Origin: Pomphorhynchus laevis
Lineage: Eukaryota > Acanthocephala > Palaeacanthocephala > Echinorhynchida > Pomphorhynchidae
Reading direction: 5' to 3'
Assembly (NCBI GenBank): GCA_012934845.2
Contig: WNNJ02003718.1
Coordinates: 186,001-250,000 of the forward strand
DNA: 64,000 bases
Shown here: positions 55,751 to 64,000 of the stretch, piece by piece
Position numbering within the stretch: the first letter of the stretch is position 1
Layout: each line of letters starts with the position of its first letter
Position numbers and translations under genes: made by a program
Notes under the pieces: generated by a model
Told to the model about the DNA's origin: nothing
The model's database searches: none
Seen by the model: only the letters and a program-made list of their open reading frames with translations

Positions 55751-56321
55751 ACAATTTACTGATTACCCTATATTAATTAGTAAACTTTGTTTTTGATCAC
55801 GCAATACAGCTTCTCAACTAACGCTTTGTATGTAATAATAATTCAACCATATTGTAGAGGATTTGAAAATCTTAATTATAACCAGCGATATTTATTTAAG
55901 AAATTCCTTATTATTATTGAACCAGTGATAGAAAATAAAATCATAATTTGAAAAAAAATCATAATTTTAATTTCAAAGATTTGGCTGATTCAGTTTCCAC
56001 ATTAAAATCAATTCGGATACTAGCATGTCCATCAGCTTCCACGTGAAGAGCAAGCGGTCAGTGACTAAGGATACTAATTTTAAGTTAAACTAACAAATGT
56101 GTTATTAAAAATGATACTTTATTTGGTGGCATATCATAAATTTGCTTTGGTAGTAATATATTAAATTTGCTTTGGTAATATATCACTTTGGTAGTAGATT
56201 TTGTTATATAACAAAATATAAAAAACGGTTATACAAAACGATTTTGTTACAAAAACGGTTTGCATATTTTTAAGGTTATTTTTAACAGCTGGTGATACAA
56301 TGTTTTAAAACCAGTGTAAAT
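55751..56321. other. AT-rich gap downstream of RPL36A
   Basis: No gene. 56120-56240 has small tandem phrases (AATTTGCTTTGGTA x3; TTATATAACAAAATA). It includes the downstream side of the ribosomal protein gene; I could not single out a polyadenylation signal. Confidence 0.5.
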
Positions 56322-56642
56322 TTAGAAAATCATGACTTGGTTCTTCTTTTTCAGAGTACCTCCGAGCTCGAAATGCTTGCATCGCTTTAAAGGCATCAAC
56401 CGCTTTTGCTTGCACACAGTGCACTCAAGTCTCAATACAACTTTCTTTGTTGTTTTTGCTTTCTTTCGCAAAATAGGCTTGGTCTGACCACCGAATCCCT
56501 GTTGCTTTCTGTTGTAGCGACGACGACCAAGTTTATGCTCACTTTCCTTCCCCTTCTTGTATTGAGTTACCTTGTGTAGGGTGTGCTTTCTGCACGACCT
56601 TCCTCTGCAGTAGGTTTTCCTCTGTTTCGGTACGTTAACCAT
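56322..56642 (-). CDS. RPL36A: 60S ribosomal protein eL42 (L36a/L44), 106 aa
   Basis: Structural protein of the large ribosomal subunit near the E site. Complete at the usual length: [20 protein letters not shown] at the start, [52 protein letters not shown] and a typical -VMIF end. Four Cys (12, 17, 74, 77) form the C-x4-C/C-x2-C zinc site. Pro56 in GGQTKP is the common residue linked with cycloheximide sensitivity in this family. The coding region is a single exon. Directly upstream of the ATG, TGCTTTCAGA resembles a 3' splice site, so a 5' UTR intron is possible, as is common for ribosomal protein genes. No frameshift or stop; surrounded by transposons but clearly functional-looking. Confidence 0.96.
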   Translation of the reverse strand: MVNVPKQRKTYCRGRSCRKHTLHKVTQYKKGKESEHKLGRRRYNRKQQGFGGQTKPILRKKAKTTKKVVLRLECTVCKQKRLMPLKRCKHFELGGTLKKKNQVMIF

Positions 56643-56970
56643 TCTGAAAGCATTACTAATGTTAGATCATGAAAAAAACAATATGGATTAATGATTAATA
56701 TTATGAATCATATTAATAATAGGATTAAATAATTTTATTTAAAGACGAAGATAAGCATTATTATAATATTATTTTATTTTAAGTAGCAAGCTTATGAGCG
56801 CTTACAAGCCCACTAAGAGAATATGCATCAGAATGTGAAATAAATTCTGCCATGACGGATCCCAAGTTCGTGCTGACAAAATAGGAAGTTAGTATAAACA
56901 AGACAAGTTTATCAATTGAACGCAACGAAAGGACTTAACTGATTGAATGCAAGGACTAAATGAACATACT
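56643..56970. other. Upstream region of RPL36A
   Basis: Contains the acceptor-like TGCTTTCAG ending at 56643 on the minus strand and AT-rich sequence. A promoter cannot be placed from sequence alone. Confidence 0.45.
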
Positions 56971-57751
56971 AAACGACCGGTCTAAACGAACGGAAAGATG
57001 TTTAAAACCTCCATCCGTATCATTAAATTCTACAATTCTTCCTATCGTTGACAATCTCGTTTTCTTAGGCTTCCGTTTCGACAACCGACTTTCACTTTAA
57101 TCTTTCGTTAGAGATAAAGTACGCTCATCCAACTTGATTCTTCGCAACCTCCGTCAAATTGATTGATCTATTTCCCTTCTTGTATGAATCTAAACTACCG
57201 GTCTAAACGAACGGAAAGATGTTTAAAACCTCCATCCGCATCATTAAATTCTACAATTCTTACTATCGTTGACAATCTCGTTTTCTTAGGCTTCCGTTTC
57301 GACAACCGACTTTCACTTTAATCTCTCCTTAGAGATAAAGTACGCTCATCCAACTTGATTCTTCGCAACCTTCGTCAAATTGATTGATCTATTTCCCTTC
57401 TTGAATGAATCTCATATCTTCTCTCCTTTTATTAAGACTTGATTACTGCCTAAGTCTATTTTCCATGTAGTAATGTCTAATCTTACATGTGGTCATGTAA
57501 GATTTTTTGATCATACATCTTACCATCTTACTTTTCTCGATTTGTCTACAATTAATTGCCGTGTTCAAATTCGTCTTCTTCTCGTTGCTTTTCGCGTTGT
57601 AACTTTTCATACCCCTTCATTTCTCAACCTTCCATTTCTCAATAATTCTCGTCATGTTTACTGTTCCATGCGTTCCAGTAATTCCCTACTTTTACATGTC
57701 CCATACTACTTTACTTCCTTTGAACTCCGCTCCTTCCTGGTGGCTGCTGCT
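56971..57751 (+). mobile_element. LINE A fragment with a ~220-bp tandem duplication
   Basis: 56971-57190 and 57191-57410 are near-identical (start CCGGTCTAAACGAACGG, then FLGFRFDNRLSL coding region). The second copy continues into the RT C-terminus (FDHTS block near 57507 and LRSFLVAAA near 57730), where it meets the 5' end of LINE A7. An older, 5'-truncated copy without a 3' end. Confidence 0.8.
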
Positions 57752-58608
57752 CTATTTGTGGCTTTTGTGCCAACAAACTCATACGCGACCTCTCCCATAA
57801 GAACATATCAACCTCCAACGTGTCCACTCAAACCAACCCAGTCGTTTCTGATATCCTTTGTCAACCCACTGATCCTGTCACCACGTGCACTTCTAATCAC
57901 ATGTCTTCACTTCCCGACAACACCCGTATCTTCCCTAGTCTCGTTTCTCAATAACCTACATCCCTCAATCAAAATCACCTCTACCAACCTCCGCAATCAT
58001 TTCAATCATAACCTTTCCTCACATCGCTCACCACCCTCTATATTTTCCAAAACCTCTTTGTCTTCCGCTGTTAAACCTACTCCCTTGATATACTCAACTC
58101 CAGCTCTCCTATCGTGATCTCACCAAATCACGTTACTCGTCCTCCTTTACGGAGACACTTTCCTTCTCGCGATCGTTGCATCATCGTCACTAATATCACC
58201 GCTTCCACCTCTTTATCTCCACAAGCACGTCTCGACCACGATGTTTCCGCATTCAGATCCTTCTTTTCGTCTCTTGTTCCTGCGGATAAACCATTCTTTT
58301 TCAACATCTATCCTGTCGCATTTATTTACCTAAATAAATCAACTGAATCAAATCCTTCCCAGCACCCTCTCCTAAAAATTGTTTTCAAGCATCGCTCTCA
58401 CGCGTATTCTGTCCTCTCCCAACGATTCAAACTCATGTCCTCTTCAGCCACTCGCATTTTCTCCGATCGCACCCCTTCCAAAATCGCTCAACTCTCATCT
58501 GCCCGCATCGAAAAACGCCGTCTCGAGGAAAACGGCGAAACATCACTCTCCATCCGAAACATCGACGGAAATTTTCAAGTTGTCCACACCCGCCCAAAAA
58601 TTAGATGA
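57752..58608 (+). pseudogene. LINE A7 ORF1: PHD end and RRM-like domain
   Basis: Starts LCGFCANKLIRDLSHKN (PHD finger end), then a Thr/Ser/Pro-rich linker, then across a frameshift the RRM-like part open from 58114 to 58608: RRHFPSRDRCIIVTNI, RLDHDVSAFRSF, VAFIYLNKST, LLKIVFKHRSHA, RIFSDRTPSKIAQL, IEKRRLEENGETSLS and HTRPKIR. The RRM part aligns block for block with LINE A2. Probably an RNA-binding chaperone for the element in intact copies. Confidence 0.75.
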
Positions 58609-58654
58609 CGATCTATCTCCTTTATGTGTCTTCTCCACTAGCCACTACCACCAA

Positions 58655-61330
58655 TACACACAGTTTCCGCATCGGCCTCCTCAACACTAGATCTACTCTC
58701 AATAAACCGATATCATCCTCAACCTATTCATAAAGCAATACTTCGATCTCTTCTGCCTCACAAAATCCTGGCACTCCGATTCTGACGACCTCTCCATCCG
58801 CCGTTTGCTCTCTGCCGGTTGCTCAATAGTCGAATCCGCTCGCTCCAACAGCAAATCCAATTATAAATTCTCTAATCATGGCGGCATTGTAGCATTCTCC
58901 CGTCACCCCGCTTCTATTTGCAAAATCACTTCCCATTTCAGTCCCTGCTCTTTTGAACAGCTCACTTGTCGTTCTTCTAACCCGATCACTCTAGATCTCG
59001 CCATTGTATACCGTCCTGGTTCATCATCTCCCACCTCCTTTTTTTTACCAAACTCGCTGACTTTCTGTCCAACTGTTCTTTGTACTCAATCCCTTCAATA
59101 GTTCTTGGCGACTTCAACATCCGCCTCGACCGCCCCTCTTCCACCGAATCCTTTAGTTCATCAACATTCCTTCCAACTATAACAACAAAACCCATCTCCA
59201 CTGCCCCCACACATATCCTTGGTGGGGCACTCGAAATCATCGCTGTCCCCGATCATTTTGCTGCCTACACCTCACCGTCCATTTTCGATTCTGGTTCATC
59301 CGATCACTTTCTAGTCACCCTTGATCTCACTCACAACCATACCCCTCTTCACACACCTACAATCCTACGTCGCCCTTGGAGAAATCTTGACCTCTCCCTT
59401 CTCCGCTCTGCCTTACTCAAATCGTCTATATCCTCTCCAACAATACCATATTTCTCTCCTCGCGATGTCGCCTTTCTTTTCGACTCAGAAATCACATCCA
59501 TTCTCGATATTCACTTGCCCTTCAATCCTCACCAACACCGTCGCTTGCACCGTTCCCATGGTTTGAAATCCAATGCCTACTATCAAAGCGTCGACTCCGC
59601 CATGCTTTTCGAGTCTATCACCGCTCTCTCAGACGTGATTTCCGCTCGATCACTCCGTCTTTCCGTGATTCCTATCTTGCTCTTCGCCGGTCTCATCTCA
59701 ACCTACTACGTACCAAATGCAACTCCTTCTGGCAGCATAAAATCATCACTTCATTCAACTCTAAGACTCTCTGGCATACTTTTAACTCAATCCTTGCTCG
59801 CTCCTCTTCGCCGTGCAACATCAATGCCAATGATTATTCGTCATTTCTCCAGACTAAAGTATCCACGTTGCTCTCTCACACCCCGGTCTCCATCCTATCC
59901 CACTCTGCCCAGTCTAATCTCATCCTCCCGGAACTCTTTCATCTTCTCCCAGTCTCACCTACAGAAGTATCATCTGTCCTCATGTCCTTGCCCAACAAAA
60001 CCTCACCTGCCGATCCCCTGCCTACTCACATATTAAAATCTATATGCTCATCGATATCCCCATTTCTCACAACCTTGTTTAACTCGTCCATCCGCAGTCG
60101 TATCTTCCCTTCACACTGGAAATCCGCAATCGTTCGTCCCCTCCTTAAGAAACAATCGCTCGACCCCTCCCTTCCTTCTAGCTATCGCCCTATTTCACTA
60201 CTCCCTACTCTTTCTAAGCTCTTAGAACGCCTCATCTTAATACAAATCAACGCTTATCTCTCCTCATCCAATCTGTACCCTCCTTTCCAATCCGCTTTCC
60301 GCTCTAATCACTCGACAGAAATCGCATGCATAAAAGTGTACAACGACTTACTCATTTCTCGAGACAAGGCTCTATATAGTGTTCTCATCTCCCTCGACCT
60401 CTCCTCCGCATTCGACATTGTCGACCACTCCGTCCTCCTTTCTCGCCTTCGTTATGATTACGGCTTTTCTTCCTCCTCCGTAGCATGGTTTGCCTCATAT
60501 CTATCCGACCGTTCCTTTCGCGTCTGTTCTAATTCATCGTCCCCTCCCATTCCTATTTTTTTGCAGGGTCCTTTAAGGTTCAGTCCTAGGTCCCCTGCGT
60601 TTCTCTCTTCTGCTTGACGATCTCTATGCATTTATCAAATATTTCTCCTTTAACGTCGTGCAATATGCCGATGACATCCTCATATATGCTCATGCACCCG
60701 CACATCGCATACTCGATATCGGCATTTCTGCCTACAACTATATTTATTCTATCTACAAACGTCTCTTCTATTTTTATCTCCTTCTTAACACCGAAAAGTC
60801 CAAAATAATGCGAATCCTCCCCCTTAAACCAAACATATCTCCTCCCCTGTATATTTTGCCTCATCGATCATCCCCATAGTACACAATCTCACTTTCTTAC
60901 GCTTCCATTTTGATAATTACCCTTCCCTTATACCCTTTGTCCGTGACAAGGTCTGCTCGTCTAGCTTTATTCTCAGCGACATCCGCCGTATCCGCCCCAT
61001 TATCGACTTCTGTTCTTGTATGTCTCTACTTTCATCGCTTCTTTTCCCTAAAATCGATTACTGCCTTAGAGTTTTCGCCAATTCTCCAAACACCATCCAA
61101 CCCCTAAAACGAATAATCAACTCCGCCGTTCGAGTGCTCTTTCGTCTCCGTCGCTTCGACCACACATCCACATATATTGCCCAACTCTCCTGGCCAACAA
61201 TCCACATCAGCATCAAACTTCGCCTTCTTCTCGTAACTTTTCGTCTCACCGCTGTCGGCTCCCCATTGTTCATCAACGTTACTTTCTTAGACGACACTCG
61301 CCCACATCGCTATCGCTGCGTTCCCGTCAT
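58655..61330 (+). pseudogene. LINE A7 pol: APE endonuclease and RT, frameshifted
   Basis: Endonuclease: FRIGLLNTRSTLNKP at 58660, FDLFCLTKSWHSD near 58745 where the usual catalytic Glu of LTETW is Lys, LDLAIVYRPGSSSP near 59000, VLGDFNIRLDRPS near 59100, GSSDHFLVTLDL near 59290-59330. RT: DPSLPSSYRPISLLPTLSKL near 60160-60210, ISLDLSSAFDIVDHSVLL (motif A) near 60385-60435; motif B is damaged by a deletion at 60560 (IFLQGPLRFSP instead of FCGVPQGSVLGP); QYADDILIYAHAP (motif C) at 60658; then the LRPIIDF and RRFDHTSTYIAQLSW blocks to about 61320. Missing Glu, broken motif B and frameshifts make it inactive. Confidence 0.85.
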
Positions 61331-61350
61331 GTTTTGTTGTGATCATATAA

Positions 61351-61366
61351 GCGTGCGCTGGCACGC
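61351..61366 (+). other. LINE A 3' terminal hairpin, first of three
   Basis: GCGTGC-GCTG-GCACGC, followed by ATTTGACACGTTAAATA. Equivalent hairpins end LINE A copies at 33702-33717, 34594-34609, 37221-37236, 41665-41680 and 61514-61530, so it is likely the 3' recognition structure of the family's RT. Confidence 0.75.
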
Positions 61367-61715
61367 ATTTGACACGTTAAATATTTTTTGTGGAATCATC
61401 TGCCCATTCATATACGCCAATCAACTTTCCTGCCGTGCTTCAAACCCCAAATCCGATCCCACTTAATCAATTTATCTGCTTGACTTTTTCATTTTTTGTT
61501 AGTGGACTTTTAAGCGTGCAGCTGGCACGCATTTGCCACGTTAAATAAATTTGTATTATTATGTAAGCATGAGCCGGCACGCATTTGCCACTTAAAAATA
61601 AATCCTTTTTCGAACTACCGTCTAATTAGCTTTACATGCATATCATGCAAACCCTTGGAGTAGATAGTGCTTGCTTAATTGGAGACATTCATCAACAGGG
61701 AGGGAATTATTAATA

Positions 61716-62740
61716 AGCAACAACATGATTTTCGTAAACTAAGATCCACTACGACAAACTAAGTCACCACAAGACACAGCTGGGCCTCATCGATCGATGA
61801 TGGAAACGACGTTGACATTATCTTTTTGATAAAACGCGAGCGTTTGATTGATCATACCATTCAATCTTTATCGGTAAATTATGACATTGAAATGGACACT
61901 TGTATTCTCCATTAGATCTCTGACTTTCTATACAATCGCTCATTTATAGTTGAAATAGGAGACTCGCTTTTATCAAACATTCAATTACATTCTGGCGTTT
62001 CAAATGTTCAGTCCTAAGCCCAAAGCTCTTTAATATATACATTAATAGCGTAATACCGCTTATAGCTTCTGACTATATTCTATGTGCAGATGATATTAAA
62101 ATTTGCGTGTCATCAATAAAGACAACGGCGTACAATCCTACAATTAGACATATTGAACTTGCAGCATTAGGCAGGTGCAACTAATCTGACTATAAACCCA
62201 GAAAAATGCACACATGTGCACATTGGACGCAAGCGACGTATTGCAAATTATGAAGTAAGCGAGGATACATAAATGTAGTCAATTTATTCGAGGACCTGGG
62301 AGTGATAATAACAGATGACCTGTAAACGAATATCAACTCTGCTGCAGTCAAAACCAAATGCTTACAAATTCTTGCTATCTTACGGAGATCTATAAGCCGA
62401 GTAGACATTCCGTCATTTAAAACACTATGAATAGTTTATACTAAGTAATGTGTTATATTCATCGCAAGCCATTCATTCACAATCAAAAACTGTAGGAACG
62501 AAGAATGAAAGGGTGTAACGCAGAGCAACGCATTTGGTTCACTCAATAAGACGCTTACCGTTTGAAAGAATTAACTTGCTGGGCGTTACATCGATAGGAA
62601 AGGCTATGTTAATATCATACTCGATGATGACATGGAGCGCCGTAAATCGTTGTGATCGTCCACTGACAGATATCTCCCCATCCGCACTAAGGCAGAGGCT
62701 TACCGGATAGGGTGAGCACGGTATGATATAATCTACCTGC
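61716..62740 (+). mobile_element. LINE C fragment, decayed RT
   Basis: QHDFRKLRSTTTN near 61718 matches the QHGFRKxRSxxTNL block; DGNDVDIIFL near 61800 matches motif A surroundings (the Asp-Phe-Ser-Lys part is lost); WISDFLYNRSFIVEIGDSLLSN near 61912-61980 and, in other frames, a PQGSVLGPLLF-like segment (SVLSPKLFNIYINSV) near 62010-62060 and ILCADDIKICVSS near 62080 (motif C, with CADD). The C-terminal region (PEKCTHVHIG near 62200; RRLPFERINLLGVTSIGKAML near 62550-62620) follows. A fourth LINE family in the window, distinct from A, B and D. No intact frame. Confidence 0.7.
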
Positions 62741-62904
62741 TTAAATGGTAACAATTAAATCAAAAACTGTGTAACTGTACAACAGAAAACTGTTATAATC
62801 AAAAACTGTGTATGACAGAAGTTATCGAAATATCAAAAATAATTTCATATTTTCTTTGATTTAGATTTGCTTAAGGTCAGAATTAAACTTTTATATTTTA
62901 ACTA

Positions 62905-63035
62905 ATATATTACAGACGATGTATCAGAACATTATCGGTCATCACAAGGAACTGCTATGTTATAAGGTTTTGGCCCCTTATTCACCAGCACAACATAGCA
63001 TCGGGCCAAATACATGCTAATGATGTATTTCCTCT
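62905..63035 (-). other. Solo copy of the Penelope-like structured 3' element
   Basis: Minus-strand match to 23061-23165: hairpin AAATACAT (63008-63015) with ATGTATTT (63023-63030), long-range pair TGCTATG (minus strand of 62994-63000) with CATAGCA (minus strand of 62953-62959), and a five-pair second helix. No RT is attached. Conservation here of the paired bases exceeds that of the loops (TTGTGCTGGTGAATAA instead of TTGGGTAGAGGAGTTA). Confidence 0.7.
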
Positions 63036-63060
63036 TTTGAAATTTGATTATCTAGTGCAT

Positions 63061-64000
63061 TTTAATATGTTAAAAATCATTTATCAAACATACCAGCGGG
63101 CCATTTTCTTTTACATTAATTTTCTTTTATATATTGTTAGTATCTGAAGTAATATTTTATAATAATACAGAGTTTAATATTTAAAAGTAAAAGTATATCC
63201 TTAAATTTAAGAATTAAAACCTTAAAACTCAAATTAATAGCAGCGTTCTTAAATGCATTAACTACTTGCTTAAAAATATATTAAAATTGTAAATTCCAAT
63301 TAACCTAAAATTATTTCGATAAGGTTCAACAACATTAAAAATTTTGATCAAGTTTATATCGAATATGCGTTAAGCAGAATCTAAATAGGATAAACTATAC
63401 AATGCACTGTCGCAACAAGAATCAGTGCATGGCACATCACTGTGAGGCAGCTCCTGCAAATTGAACACAATCCCTTATTGGTACTCGGTTTCAAGTCCAA
63501 CGACTACCTCATTTAACAAGAATATATAAACAGGTGCATTTAGGTAGGGCGTTGAACAATAATCGATTTTAAAAATAAAACTAATTCTATTCAGTTAAAC
63601 AGTTCTCTGAGATTAGATATTAAAACTCAGAGGTAAGGAACCAACGCTGACTGAGTATTACGGAAGAATCTATTGTCAAGATTCGGTTTTAAAAACCGGA
63701 AGATTGTATATTGACAAACCATTTTTATCTTAGGGGTGTCCAGAAGTTGTTGGGCAACATAATCGTATTGTTTACAAGTCAAAATAACTTGATGTTTGCA
63801 TTTCTTATTCATTAAAAGAATTCTTTCTTAAACTTGTTCAAATTTTTTAGTGAGAACCTTAACGGCTGTTTATGTAAGAATGAAGTATACTGATGAAATA
63901 CAAAAATATTAAAATACAAATCAAATTTAAATAGTATTTTAATAATTGCATTTCACAAGTGTCAAGGCATTATGTGTAAAGACAACATGTTGACGAAATC
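63061..64000. other. AT-rich DNA at the window end
   Basis: No gene supported. One 61-codon minus-strand frame (63812-63627) has no recognised motif. Nothing repetitive stands out. Confidence 0.5.

Larger units (their letters stand above)
57752..61615 (+). mobile_element. LINE A7, longest LINE A copy
   Basis: 3.9 kb on the plus strand with ORF1, endonuclease, RT and a 3' end. It begins in ORF1 at the CGFC end of the PHD finger (57755), so only the N-terminus of ORF1 is missing. Frameshifts occur in each part. The 3' end is present as three successive versions of the terminal hairpin and tail (61351-61366, 61514-61530 and near 61565-61585), the last followed by TTAAAAATAAATCC. Confidence 0.9.

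Overview
This window is eukaryotic, AT-rich and dominated by transposable elements, most likely from an invertebrate animal. The best taxonomic clue is a MADS-box protein whose SRF-type signature (a RRYTxFSKRK block followed by SETGHVYT) is the animal form rather than the fungal Mcm1 form. An intact eL42 (RPL36A/L44) ribosomal protein gene has a C-x4-C first knuckle. I cannot name the phylum. Nothing bacterial, organellar or viral of concern is visible.

Layout. 1-10057: a diverged tandem satellite with a monomer of about 380 bp, interrupted at 1604-5459 by a nearly complete LINE (family D here) with a clear 14-bp target-site duplication. 10058-13230 and 19658-23375: two Penelope-like elements in inverted orientation, with an RT domain and the tail of a GIY-YIG nuclease placed upstream of the RT (a permuted, Naiad-like order). 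They carry the same 182-bp insertion with 8-bp duplications and share a structured 3' element. Between them lie a hypothetical gene (14460-14915), a LINE A scrap and a rotten LINE. 23595-25252: the C-terminal part of an unusual retroelement protein followed by a decayed OTU cysteine protease. 26411-26875: SRF. 27648-28126: a perfect 15-bp tandem array of 32 units. 28486-45300: mostly LINE A copies (PHD finger plus RRM-like ORF1, APE endonuclease, RT), with a Ty3/Gypsy scrap, a second C-terminal retroelement domain, microsatellites and palindromes. 45316-52690: a nested, mirror-image cluster of LINE D copies. 53640-55750: a third LINE (B) with a LINE A fragment inside it. 56322-56642: RPL36A. 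56971-62740: more LINE A, including its longest copy, then LINE C. 62741-64000: AT-rich DNA with a solo copy of the Penelope 3' element.

Only three genes look like host genes: SRF, RPL36A and the unrecognised 14460 ORF. All are single open frames and are short. Almost every transposon ORF is broken by frameshifts or stops, except the RT ORF at 21620-23002 and parts of others.

Points most worth following are: a tRNA-like module with A-box and B-box sequences, 76 nt long with a 7-bp closing stem, in the 3' region of LINE D; a conserved hairpin plus pseudoknot at the 3' end of the Penelope-like elements, with one compensatory base-pair change; a hammerhead-like motif between two AT microsatellites; the zinc/nuclease-like retroelement C-terminus and OTU relic; and a repeated pattern of small perfect snap-back hairpins throughout the window.
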